From the NCBI RefSeq assembly GCF_050496765.1, contig NZ_JBNWEO010000007.1, positions 247,972 to 311,971 on the forward strand: DNA of 64,000 nucleotides, written 5' to 3'. Below the pieces are notes generated by a model, which saw only the letters and a program-made list of their open reading frames with translations, did no database searches and was not told the origin of the DNA. The DNA is from JAEVLT01 sp050496765. GTDB taxonomy: Bacteria; Bacillota; Bacilli; Bacillales; Cytobacillaceae. The position numbers and the translations under genes are program-made. Shown piece after piece: positions 8,166-15,967 of the stretch; within the stretch, counting starts at the first letter, position 1, and every line of letters starts with the position of its first letter.

Positions 8166-8468
8166 ATGTTTGGATTGTTGGATAGAGACGTAAAATACTT
8201 ACAGGAATCATTGAAGGGTTTTAAAGAAATTGAGAAAGCCGTAGTTTTTGGCAGCCGGGCGATAGGAAATTACAAAAAAGGATCTGATGTAGATATTGCC
8301 CTATTTGGAACCAATATCACACCAGGAACAATTTCCCGTTTGGCCGATCAATTAAACGAGGAATCCCTGCTCCCTTACTTTTTTGATCTTTTGCATTACG
8401 AGCAAATTAGTAACCCGAAGCTCAAACAGCACATCATATCTATTGGAAAAGAATTGTATTGCAAATAA
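8166..8468 (+). CDS. MNT-type nucleotidyltransferase (HI0073/MntA-like), apparently orphan
   Basis: Minimal nucleotidyltransferase of 100 residues with the polymerase-beta-fold motif GSRAIGNYKKGSDVDIALFG (about 30-49: GSR and the DxD pair) and the conserved FFDLLHYEQI segment. Such proteins usually pair with an adjacent HEPN protein in antitoxin-toxin modules, where the MNT AMPylates the HEPN RNase. No HEPN gene is visible upstream (227-bp gap) or downstream, where a terminator and a convergent sigma-factor gene follow at once. The ribosome binding site is poor, which could reflect past translational coupling to a lost upstream partner (inference). Confidence 0.75.
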   Translation: MFGLLDRDVKYLQESLKGFKEIEKAVVFGSRAIGNYKKGSDVDIALFGTNITPGTISRLADQLNEESLLPYFFDLLHYEQISNPKLKQHIISIGKELYCK

Positions 8469-8494
8469 ATTGGCGGAAAACATTCAAATACGAA

Positions 8495-8527
8495 GGCAGG
8501 TGATAGGCCGTCACCTGCCGTTTGTTT
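8495..8527. terminator. Bidirectional terminator
   Basis: GGCAGGTGA and TCACCTGCC form a perfect 9-bp stem around a 7-nt loop between convergent genes (nucleotidyltransferase and sigma factor), followed by a G and a T-rich run. Confidence 0.75.
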
Positions 8528-9047
8528 AGGCAATCTCTTCTCCCAAAACAGCCCGCTTCAATTGCTGTCTTGCCCGGTATAGACGGGTTTTGACGGTGGC
8601 GGGTTTCAAGTGCAGCAATTCGGCAATTTCTTTTTCATTTAAACCGTTGTGAATGTTTAACAACAAGACATTTCGGTAGTCGGCTGACAAAAGATTGATG
8701 GATTGAAATAATTCTTCTTGTAGAAGCCGAACAGCTGCTTGCTCTTCCGTATTCATTCTTGTCGCTGTTTGCTCGTATACTTTTTGCATCAAAGAAGAAT
8801 CCCCCGCCAATCCGCTTTTGCGTTTTTCTGCCCGTAAAACGTCGATTGCCGTCCTGACGGCGATCGCGGACAACCAAGCACCGATTTTGCAGACATCTTT
8901 CAGCGTGTCCAATTTTTGATAGGCCTTCAAAAACGTTTCCTGTACAATGTCTTCGGCGAGAAAACGATCTTTTGCCACCGAGAAGGCAACAGAAAACACC
9001 CGCCGGTAATACTGAGAGAACAGTTGATTGAAATGAATCACTTCCAT
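8526..9047 (-). CDS. ECF-type RNA polymerase sigma factor
   Basis: Extracytoplasmic-function sigma factor of 173 residues. Region 2 shows the typical core (FLAEDIVQETFLKAYQKL, about 29-46) and promoter-melting segment (IGAWLSAIAVRTAIDVLRAEKR). Region 4 shows LSADYRNVLLLNIHNGL and the HTH EKEIAELLHLKPATVKTRLYRARQQL in pieces. No anti-sigma gene follows; the gene is last in an operon behind a GntR regulator, an ABC ATPase and an ABC permease, 9 nt after the permease stop, with GGTGGAG as binding site. This placement suggests the permease or its large external domain could take part in sensing, but that is inference. Confidence 0.88.
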   Translation of the reverse strand: MEVIHFNQLFSQYYRRVFSVAFSVAKDRFLAEDIVQETFLKAYQKLDTLKDVCKIGAWLSAIAVRTAIDVLRAEKRKSGLAGDSSLMQKVYEQTATRMNTEEQAAVRLLQEELFQSINLLSADYRNVLLLNIHNGLNEKEIAELLHLKPATVKTRLYRARQQLKRAVLGEEIA

Positions 9048-9056
9048 ATCTCCACC

Positions 9057-11012
9057 CTATTCCAGCACCTTTTTGACAAAATCAGGAACGTGTTCTTGAT
9101 CAAAATAAAAGATTTCCGGCTGCTTGCTCCATTTATAATATAAGAGGGCAACATAATCCGCCGGACGCACACCTGCTTGGTTTAGCGCCATCTCCAGCTG
9201 TCCTTTATTAGTAATCCGGAATGCGCTGGGGTTGTTTTCCACTTTCTTTTCAATTACTCTTGCGTCATACTCCTTCCCGAAATCATTCTTTGCCACAACC
9301 ATTGACTCCAGATCATCCGCGGTCACTTTTGCTTTATCTAAGAGACTTTTCTCTTGTAGCCATGCTGCTACCCGGTGATATGTTGGCTTAAAGGTCAAGG
9401 ATACAGAGCGCTCTTTTCCGATATCAATTTGAATCGACGATCCCCGGTTCGCAAAATAAAGACTATCCTCATACGTTTCAGACAAGATATCCTCTTTTAA
9501 CCGTTCGAAAAGTTGGTTAACTTCTGCTGGCTCATAGATCATTACTTTGCGGCCATCCGAACTATTGGCAAAAATCGAAATCGACTGCACCTCATTGGGC
9601 TTGATTCGGAAAATTTCATTCATGGACCGCTTGTAATCTTCAGTTTGATACACGTCTTTAAAAGAATCTTCGTACAGACGTTTATCCACTCTATATTCCC
9701 GCAGAATCGTACTGCCATCATTAAATTCATATTTTACAACCAAGTCCTCTTTATGATTTTCTTTTTGTCGATTAATGTTTTGGTTGGCAACAATTTGCTG
9801 GTGTAATTTTCGCACAGCCTCAATACTCGCTTGGCTTTTCATTGGCAACGGCGGGTAATATCCCCCATTCGAACCAATTGGGCTTAAGAACATTGGGTTA
9901 TTGCCTAAAAGGACGCTTTTTACCTCCGCCTGTGAGGGAATCCGATTTTCGTAGAAGCCCATTGATTTCACAGCGACCGTGGCAAGTATGAAAACAACCA
10001 GATAAATCGCGAGCCCTTTCACCTTGCCAAAAACCCGCCAACTTTTTTGTACCACCATTTCAGCAAGGTAATAGCCAGCAGCCGCTCCGATCACATATCC
10101 AAAGATTGCCCAGCCGAGGCTGTTGTAAGAAACTTGTTGAAAGTACGCACCGCCCACAAGCATTACTGAAAAAGTGACCCCATATTTGAAAATTGCCCGC
10201 AAATTTACAAAGGCAATCGCTTCAGACGCTGCTTCAACCTTCCTTTTTTTATAAAAACAAAGCGACAGCCAGTACAGAATAAGTGCAATCCCGCCATACA
10301 TTGCTGCTACACTCCATATAAAAGGCTTTCGATCCAAAACGGTTGCATAAGTGAGCGGTGATATCTTCTCTAACTGCTTAGCCAAGAAAACATCGCTTGG
10401 AAAGCCATACAATAAAATGGATAAATTAAACAATACTAAAACCGTGATTCCGACCGGAAAGACAAGAACCGCGTACGTCAGAACCGCATGGACAATCGAC
10501 ATCCCTGTCATCATTGCAACAAAAACGCTAACCGCATAAAGGATCAGATTGATAAGAATGGTCATACCAGCCCAATCAAGAATATCTTTTTTTGTAAAAT
10601 ATGCTCCTAAATCCATTACTGAATGGGTGAGCAAAAGGATGATAGCAATCACGACAATTGGCAAAACCAGCAAGATAATTCCAGATATCGCATAATGATG
10701 AAAAAGCTTTTCTCTTTTCATCGGGATGCTATGCATCAGGTCTGCCATTTTTTTTACATGAAGATACCGAAATAAGAAAATCGCCATTAAAACCGGGATC
10801 GTAATCAGCAATGGAAGCTGGAAAGAAAAGTTAGGTTGAAATAAATTATTGATTTTTTGCAATGGAAGACTTTGTTTATCTGAGTACATCATCATGATCC
10901 GAATCGGCAGGGCAATTAGCAGACCGAGAAAATAAACAATCGAAATCCAACCGGCGCTGCGTCCAATTTGAACGGCGAGTTCTTTGTTAAACCATGATAT
11001 TTTCGATAGCAT
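9057..11012 (-). CDS. ABC transporter permease with large C-terminal domain (YtrC/YtrD-like, DUF6449-type)
   Basis: Permease of 651 residues. The first 390 or so hold about eleven hydrophobic segments with the ABC-2 style loop KMADLMHSIPMKREKLFHHY near the cytosolic face. The last 250 residues are soluble and charged, and likely face outside. Layout and position fit the YtrC/D-like permeases encoded behind YtrA-type GntR regulators and YtrB-like ATPases, a family linked to cell-envelope stress in B. subtilis. The start at 11012 (ATG) is supported by a GGGGGAT site inside the 3' end of the ATPase gene, overlapping it by 26 nt and implying translational coupling. A longer in-frame extension to 11174 runs out of frame through the ATPase gene and is rejected. 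The substrate is unknown. Confidence 0.8.
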   Translation of the reverse strand: MLSKISWFNKELAVQIGRSAGWISIVYFLGLLIALPIRIMMMYSDKQSLPLQKINNLFQPNFSFQLPLLITIPVLMAIFLFRYLHVKKMADLMHSIPMKREKLFHHYAISGIILLVLPIVVIAIILLLTHSVMDLGAYFTKKDILDWAGMTILINLILYAVSVFVAMMTGMSIVHAVLTYAVLVFPVGITVLVLFNLSILLYGFPSDVFLAKQLEKISPLTYATVLDRKPFIWSVAAMYGGIALILYWLSLCFYKKRKVEAASEAIAFVNLRAIFKYGVTFSVMLVGGAYFQQVSYNSLGWAIFGYVIGAAAGYYLAEMVVQKSWRVFGKVKGLAIYLVVFILATVAVKSMGFYENRIPSQAEVKSVLLGNNPMFLSPIGSNGGYYPPLPMKSQASIEAVRKLHQQIVANQNINRQKENHKEDLVVKYEFNDGSTILREYRVDKRLYEDSFKDVYQTEDYKRSMNEIFRIKPNEVQSISIFANSSDGRKVMIYEPAEVNQLFERLKEDILSETYEDSLYFANRGSSIQIDIGKERSVSLTFKPTYHRVAAWLQEKSLLDKAKVTADDLESMVVAKNDFGKEYDARVIEKKVENNPSAFRITNKGQLEMALNQAGVRPADYVALLYYKWSKQPEIFYFDQEHVPDFVKKVLE

Positions 11013-11886
11013 AGCCGATATCCCCCATTTCATAGATAAAAATTTCTTCGAGTGTGAGCGGCAGCAAGTCAAAAAGAAGCGGATGGGTCTCTCGGATCTG
11101 CTTGGCAACGTCTTCTTCCTTTCCACGAACAATGAGCAGCGTGACACTTCCGCGCTTTTCCTTATAAAGGACATTCAAAGTTTTCAGCAGACTTTGCGGA
11201 AAGCCTTGTTGATAGGCAACCTGAACTTTATGTACATCGGATTTCAGTTCATCCAGCTCTTTTTCTAACACCATTTGACCATTATGAATAATGCCGACTT
11301 GATCGCAAAGGTCTTCCACTTCACGCAGATTATGGGAAGAGATCAGAATCGTCATTTCCCGGTCAGCAACGTCCTGAATCAGCAGGTTTTTCACTTTTTT
11401 TCTTACTACCGGATCCAAACCATCGAGCGGTTCATCGAGCAGCAAAATCTCCGGCTTGGCTGAAAGTGCAAGGATAAAAGCAGCTTGCCGTTGCCAGCCT
11501 TTCGAAAAAGTATGCAATCTTTTGTTCACGTCAAAAGAGAAAGTTTCCGCAAGTTTTAGAAACCGTTCGGCATCCCAACTTGGATAAAGACTGCTATAAA
11601 ATTGGGCCATTTGCCTGGCCGTATAGTGCGGCAAAAAAGAAGGCTGATCAGGAATAAAAACAACTTTCTGTTTTACGGCTGGATTTTCGACTATTGGCAG
11701 CTTGTTGACCAAAATTTCTCCGCTTTCCTGGCGGTAAATTCCTGCCAGTAATTTCAGTAAAGTCGTTTTCCCAGCGCCGTTCGATCCGATTAAACCAAAA
11801 ATGGATCCTTTTTCAATTGTCATGCTGACATTTTTCAATGCTTCGTATTTTTCGAACTTCTTGCTTGCATTTTTTAGTTCAATCAT
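10987..11886 (-). CDS. ABC transporter ATP-binding protein (YtrB-like)
   Basis: Nucleotide-binding subunit of 299 residues. Walker A is GSNGAGKTTLL (about 36-46), the signature helix region reads TFSKGWQRQAAFILAL (a divergent LSGGQ, as in YtrB-type proteins), Walker B is LLLDEPLDGLDP and the switch His is in SSHNLREVEDLC. A C-terminal extension of about 80 residues follows. It starts at ATG 11886 behind GGGGGAGGC, overlapping the GntR stop (11879-11881), and its end overlaps the permease start, so the three genes are translationally coupled. It energises the neighbouring permease. Confidence 0.88.
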   Translation of the reverse strand: MIELKNASKKFEKYEALKNVSMTIEKGSIFGLIGSNGAGKTTLLKLLAGIYRQESGEILVNKLPIVENPAVKQKVVFIPDQPSFLPHYTARQMAQFYSSLYPSWDAERFLKLAETFSFDVNKRLHTFSKGWQRQAAFILALSAKPEILLLDEPLDGLDPVVRKKVKNLLIQDVADREMTILISSHNLREVEDLCDQVGIIHNGQMVLEKELDELKSDVHKVQVAYQQGFPQSLLKTLNVLYKEKRGSVTLLIVRGKEEDVAKQIRETHPLLFDLLPLTLEEIFIYEMGDIGYAIENIMV

Positions 11887-12268
11887 TTGGTTCGCCTCCC
11901 CCTTTTGCCACATCGATTTCTTGGATAAATTCGATCAATTCCTTTGCTGTTAATCCAAGGTAAAAAGCTTCCAAGATCAATTTTTCAAGCTCTTTCTTGA
12001 CGAACAAAATTTTCTCCCCATCCTTTTTCTGATTGTTTAGACTCACGAAACTGCCTTTTCCTTTTACGGAATAAATAAAACCTTGATTTTCAAGTTCCCG
12101 ATACGCTTTTTGAATCGTATTCGGGTTAATCGTCAATTCCTGCGCCAGCATGCGAACGGACGGCAACTGCTCATCCGGCTTAAGCACTTCATTTATAATG
12201 AATTCTTTTAACTTATCAACCAATTGTTCATAAATGGGTTTCCGGCTTCTCAAATCAAGCTCAAACAT
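11879..12268 (-). CDS. GntR-family regulator, YtrA-like
   Basis: Transcriptional repressor of 129 residues of the short YtrA subfamily. The N-terminal winged helix is clear: RKPIYEQLVDKLKEFII, then LPSVRMLAQELTINPNTIQKA with the recognition helix, then GKGSFVS. The short C-terminus (about 50 residues) lacks an effector domain, typical of YtrA proteins that control adjacent ABC operons. ATG 12268 is preferred (GGGGG 5 nt before); a TTG four codons upstream overlaps the binding site. It is first gene of the operon GntR-ATPase-permease-sigma and probably represses it. Confidence 0.88.
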   Translation of the reverse strand: MFELDLRSRKPIYEQLVDKLKEFIINEVLKPDEQLPSVRMLAQELTINPNTIQKAYRELENQGFIYSVKGKGSFVSLNNQKKDGEKILFVKKELEKLILEAFYLGLTAKELIEFIQEIDVAKGGGEPND

Positions 12269-12282
12269 AGTAACCCCCAATC

Positions 12283-12334
12283 TGTACTAAGTGTACTATT
12301 ATTCATAATACAGTTTGATTATAGGTCATGTCAT
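12283..12334 (-). promoter_or_regulatory. Candidate promoter and operator of the ytr-like operon
   Basis: On the minus strand ATGACA (12329-12334) and TATTAT (12305-12310) are spaced 18 bp. Between this -10 and the gntR start lie two direct copies of TGTACTA (12283-12298, plus-strand reading), a candidate site for the GntR protein. Assignment is by position and similarity only. Confidence 0.4.
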
Positions 12335-12461
12335 TCCAAAAGAAAAGCTTTTTTTGGAAATTTCTTTTTGCCTGCCATTTATTTGTATAAATATCTCTTT
12401 CGTAGGGCGGAAACTTTATTAGTCTAGGAAAATCGAACGGATGAGTATGCTTAGCAATGGC

Positions 12462-12556
12462 TAGGCGGAATTGTTAGGGATGTAGGCGGAAAAAAGGGGA
12501 CTGAAGGCGGAATTCGCCACTACTTAGGCGGAATAATGACCATTCTAGGCAGAATC
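12462..12556. repeat. Five TAGGCGGAA-type words phased at about 21 bp
   Basis: TAGGCGGAA or close variants start near 12462, 12483, 12503, 12525 and 12546. They lie in a 410-bp gap without a gene, between the ytr-like promoter and the TPR gene terminator. Confidence 0.65.
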
Positions 12557-12633
12557 CCGTTCACAAACCAGCGATTTTCCCTAAAAAAAGTAATCCCCAC
12601 CCTGTTGCGAGCAACGTAAACCCTCTTGAAAAC

Positions 12634-12666
12634 GAAAAAAAGACCTCATGTCAATGAGATCTTTTC
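12634..12666 (-). terminator. Terminator of the TPR protein gene
   Basis: On the minus strand AGATCTCAT pairs with ATGAGGTCT (one wobble) across a 4-nt loop and a run of seven T residues follows. Confidence 0.75.
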
Positions 12667-12678
12667 GCGATTCTGTGA

Positions 12679-14100
12679 TTACTGGGCAAGCGAACCGTCC
12701 GTTTGATTATTTTTTAACTGCTGAAAGATTTTTTGATAAACTTTCGCATCATCGGACATGCCCTTTTGCTGATAACATTTACTAATTTTTAAAACGGGCT
12801 CGGGGTCTTGTGGTTTCAACTCCATTTCCCAAAAATAGCAGTCGATCGCTCGATCCCACTGGTTGAATTCCATATACAAGTCGCCAAGTTCCATCATCTG
12901 ATCCGGATTTTCTTCCAACTCCAGCATCTTCGCCAATTTTCGCAAGTGAAAAGACTGAGGCAAATATGGCTTAATTGGCAGCATTTTTTCGTAAACCATT
13001 TTCAAATCAAATTGGCGAAACAAACTCACTGCCAGCTGGTAAATTTTATCTTCCGCTTGAAGCTCATTGCCAGCAAGGCTTTCCTTTTCAAGAATCAACA
13101 GAAATTGATCCAAATGGGCTGCAACAAACTCGGCATTTATGTTTTCCCATAATTTTTTCAAAATGAGCTCGTAATTTTCCGGAAGATCATCGATGAATGG
13201 GAGTAACTGTAATGCGGCTGTCTCATAGCTGCCATTTTGCAGCATTTTTTCAATTGCTCGCTGGGCTTCAGGCAGCAGTTGAAAGGGATTCAATCCCACT
13301 TTTGTTAAAATAAAAATCCATTCCGGCATGGAAATCAGTTGCAGCGCCATTCGCGTATAACCATCGAGCTCGTTTTGGTCACTTTGTTCTAACCAAAGCA
13401 ATAGCAATTCTACAAAGGAATTTTTGGACGTAAGAAGATCTTTTAACAACGATCGAATTGCAGGATCTGAACGATTTTTAAAACAGTGCACGTCAACATA
13501 GAGAGGGTCTTCTTGCAAAATAGTGGGTAAACTTGTGGAGTGGTAAAATTTTTGATAGGAATAAAACTCCTGGGAATGGAGTCGCTCACGGGCAGATTGC
13601 AAATCTGGAAGAAATGCTGTTAAAATTTGCAGAATTTGAAACGACTTCTTGAAATTGCCGTTGCAGCGATAGTGGAAAAATAACTTTTCGATCAGTTTTG
13701 CCAGGTATTCTTTTGTATAAAAGGAATCAAGCGTTGTGGCAATATAGGCAATTTCTTGCGGGGAAAAATCAACTTGAAGCTGGGTGAAGAGCTTATTTCG
13801 ATTCGGGATCGAAACCGTCAAGTCTGGAATGAAAGCCGATAACAACGGGTGAGGCGAATGAAGGACAATCCCGTCATGAAACGCTCGCTCAATAAAAGTG
13901 GCCTTTTCGACGAGTTCCAATTGGCCGCCAATAATGAGCCGATTTTTATAGTAGCACAAATAGTACGTTCCATTTTCCGGAGTTTCTACAACAGCCACTT
14001 TGCTTCTGCCGTAAAAAACTGCGCGGGAAACTTCCCCTTTTATCGACTTCTTTTTATCCAGAATAAGCAACTCAGTTGGCTTTATTAGATCATTCTGCAT
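12679..14100 (-). CDS. TPR-repeat protein of unknown function
   Basis: Soluble protein of about 473 residues. The N-terminal 100 residues are beta-rich (FYGRSKVAVVETPENGTYYL). The rest is helical with TPR-like repeats, clearest near the C-terminus (MMELGDLYMEFNQWDRAIDCYF, in two parts, and PVLKISKCYQQKGMSDDAKV). This suggests a scaffold for protein contacts; no catalytic motif is visible. ATG 14100 is preceded by GGGAGG at 11 nt; a longer in-frame start at 14160 lacks such a site. It appears monocistronic with its own terminator. Confidence 0.7.
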   Translation of the reverse strand: MQNDLIKPTELLILDKKKSIKGEVSRAVFYGRSKVAVVETPENGTYYLCYYKNRLIIGGQLELVEKATFIERAFHDGIVLHSPHPLLSAFIPDLTVSIPNRNKLFTQLQVDFSPQEIAYIATTLDSFYTKEYLAKLIEKLFFHYRCNGNFKKSFQILQILTAFLPDLQSARERLHSQEFYSYQKFYHSTSLPTILQEDPLYVDVHCFKNRSDPAIRSLLKDLLTSKNSFVELLLLWLEQSDQNELDGYTRMALQLISMPEWIFILTKVGLNPFQLLPEAQRAIEKMLQNGSYETAALQLLPFIDDLPENYELILKKLWENINAEFVAAHLDQFLLILEKESLAGNELQAEDKIYQLAVSLFRQFDLKMVYEKMLPIKPYLPQSFHLRKLAKMLELEENPDQMMELGDLYMEFNQWDRAIDCYFWEMELKPQDPEPVLKISKCYQQKGMSDDAKVYQKIFQQLKNNQTDGSLAQ

Positions 14101-14209
14101 TATTCCATCAGCCTCCCAATTCAGTATTTGTTCCCTATTATACCATAAAAATGAGGACAATACCTTGTTTCTAGCGGGTAAAAAACATAAGCACCGTCCC
14201 CCTTTTTCC

Positions 14210-14737
14210 CTATTTTACAATATCTGTTAGGTAGGCATACCCGTTGAATACTTTAACTTTTGCCAACAAGCCGCCTTTTGACGCCGCATCTTCCCAATTA
14301 CGGCCAGTGTCATCTTCAACAAAGTATTTATCAAGGCTATACTGAATATACGCAACAACTTTCTGGTTTTCACTTGGACTTATGTAGTCCAGCCTGCCCT
14401 TTAAATAGATTCCAGATGCAGGTTTCTTCAGCGAAACGTTTACCGGAACATGAACACCGTTCTTTTTTTCCAAAAGAACATAAACCGGAACTTGACCTGA
14501 ACCGTGCTCTACTTTCCTTACAACATCGGCTTCGACAAGCTCCTTTGGCACTTGTTCGGCTTGATAGCTAAGGTTCACATAGTCACCACGAAATGGATCT
14601 GACGGATCAACCGGCCTTGTTTGCAGCATAATCTCTACTCCATTTAACAGCGTGTATAGAGGAAGAACCGCCATGCCCAGCAAGACGAGAATAGGGACGG
14701 CACTTGCAAGAATCAACTGCTTTGCTCGCTTACTCAT
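14210..14737 (-). CDS. GDYXXLXY-domain membrane-anchored protein
   Basis: Protein of 175 residues with one N-terminal membrane segment (ILASAVPILVLLGMAVLPL) and the family signature FRGDYVNLSYQ (GDYxxLxY), followed by a beta-rich extracytoplasmic part. This family is regularly encoded next to DUF2157 membrane proteins, and here the two overlap by 8 nt (start 14737 behind GGAGGG, inside the end of the DUF2157 gene). They probably form a complex; the molecular role is unknown. Confidence 0.82.
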   Translation of the reverse strand: MSKRAKQLILASAVPILVLLGMAVLPLYTLLNGVEIMLQTRPVDPSDPFRGDYVNLSYQAEQVPKELVEADVVRKVEHGSGQVPVYVLLEKKNGVHVPVNVSLKKPASGIYLKGRLDYISPSENQKVVAYIQYSLDKYFVEDDTGRNWEDAASKGGLLAKVKVFNGYAYLTDIVK

Positions 14738-15800
14738 TCCCTCCACCCCCTGCCTTTTTCCGTTGTTTTTCAAAATAAAAGCCAAATCCTAACAAAAGCA
14801 GGCCTCCGAAAATAAAAACAAACGATTTTGGCAAAAAAGCAAACGAAATATCCAGGTAGAAACGGAAAATCAGTACACATAAAATAACAATATTGAGCAG
14901 GCTTCCTTTTTTGATTAAAAACAGGACAAACAAAAGGTACAGGAGCGAAAATGGAAGGTAAAGCCAATCAAATGGCCAACGATCCTGAAACGAGAGCATC
15001 AATGCTGCTCCGCCATGGGTTAAGTGGCCAAGAAAAATCGTTGCCTGCCGAAATTTCGCATTGCCAATCGCCAGAAAAACGCCAATTAGCAAATAAACAA
15101 TCCCGTAGACATACCCATCTGCTGCATTGTCTCCAATCATATAGCTCATGACTGTTCCAATAAACGTCAACATCAACATACCCGACACAAAGCCAGTAAG
15201 CCTAGAATAGCCTATTCGTTCATTCAAAACATAAATAGCCGCTATCCAGAGAAGAATCCAATACGGAATCACCGCCCCGCTCAAATACGTGCTGTTGAAC
15301 AAATAGATCAAGGCAAATAACGCTGCTGCAAGCAGAATTCGTTTATCCTTAAGCACCCAGGCAAGCGGCAGAATTCCAAGCGACCACCACAAAAAAGCAT
15401 TTTGAAAATCGCCACCAAAGTGAAACATTTGGCCAACAAGAAAAATTCCGGCTCCGAAAACGATCACCGCAAGATAATACAAGCTTTTGGATGTTTTCGG
15501 ATAATGCTGTTCGAGTTTAAAACCTGCAAAAATCGAGCCAATGTATACCAGTAAGATCAATAAAACCTTCACTGTTTTTCCAATATCCGCCCAATTGCTG
15601 GCAATAAAACTTAAAATTCCGGCACCGACCAAAATCGAACCGACATACAAAAGCGTTTTGGTAAAAGAAAATCGTTCTTCTGCTTCATATAGGCTGACAA
15701 TCTCATTTACTTTACTGCTTGTGATTGTTCCATTTGTCTCTAGAAAATAAAGTTCCCGTTTCAGCAGCTCCAACTCATGATTTTTAATTTTTCTGACCAA
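14730..15800 (-). CDS. DUF2157 polytopic membrane protein
   Basis: Integral membrane protein of about 356 residues. A cytosolic helical N-terminus (HELELLKRELYFLETNG, ITSSKVNEIV) matches the DUF2157 domain, followed by about ten hydrophobic segments and a short basic, glycine-rich tail (KQRKKAGGGGNE). TTG 15800 is preferred because AGGGGAG stands 7-10 nt upstream; GTG 15824 is an alternative with no good site. It is the first gene of a two-gene operon with the GDYXXLXY protein. The function of the pair is unknown. Confidence 0.8.
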   Translation of the reverse strand: MVRKIKNHELELLKRELYFLETNGTITSSKVNEIVSLYEAEERFSFTKTLLYVGSILVGAGILSFIASNWADIGKTVKVLLILLVYIGSIFAGFKLEQHYPKTSKSLYYLAVIVFGAGIFLVGQMFHFGGDFQNAFLWWSLGILPLAWVLKDKRILLAAALFALIYLFNSTYLSGAVIPYWILLWIAAIYVLNERIGYSRLTGFVSGMLMLTFIGTVMSYMIGDNAADGYVYGIVYLLIGVFLAIGNAKFRQATIFLGHLTHGGAALMLSFQDRWPFDWLYLPFSLLYLLFVLFLIKKGSLLNIVILCVLIFRFYLDISFAFLPKSFVFIFGGLLLLGFGFYFEKQRKKAGGGGNE

Positions 15801-15905
15801 ACCCCCACTCCCCTCTCCCTTCACTTTATTTTATCAAGAATTCCTTTTTAAATGTTTGAAATGTCAGAGTATTTTTTGTTGTATAACAGACATTTTTCGA
15901 CACTA

Positions 15906-15921
15906 ACAGTTCTGTAACTGT
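15906..15921. promoter_or_regulatory. Inverted repeat upstream of the acyl-CoA ligase gene
   Basis: ACAGTT-CTGT-AACTGT is a perfect 6-bp inverted repeat just before a TAAAAT -10-like box (15924-15929). It is a candidate operator overlapping the promoter; the binding protein is unknown. Confidence 0.4.
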
Positions 15922-15967
15922 GGTAAAATTTACTCAATTCTGAAATTATCTCTTGGGAGGAAACCAA

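Noticed and set aside
11013..11174. Long N-terminal extension of the ABC permease
   Set aside because: It lies out of frame inside the ATPase gene, and a good start with a binding site exists at 11012.
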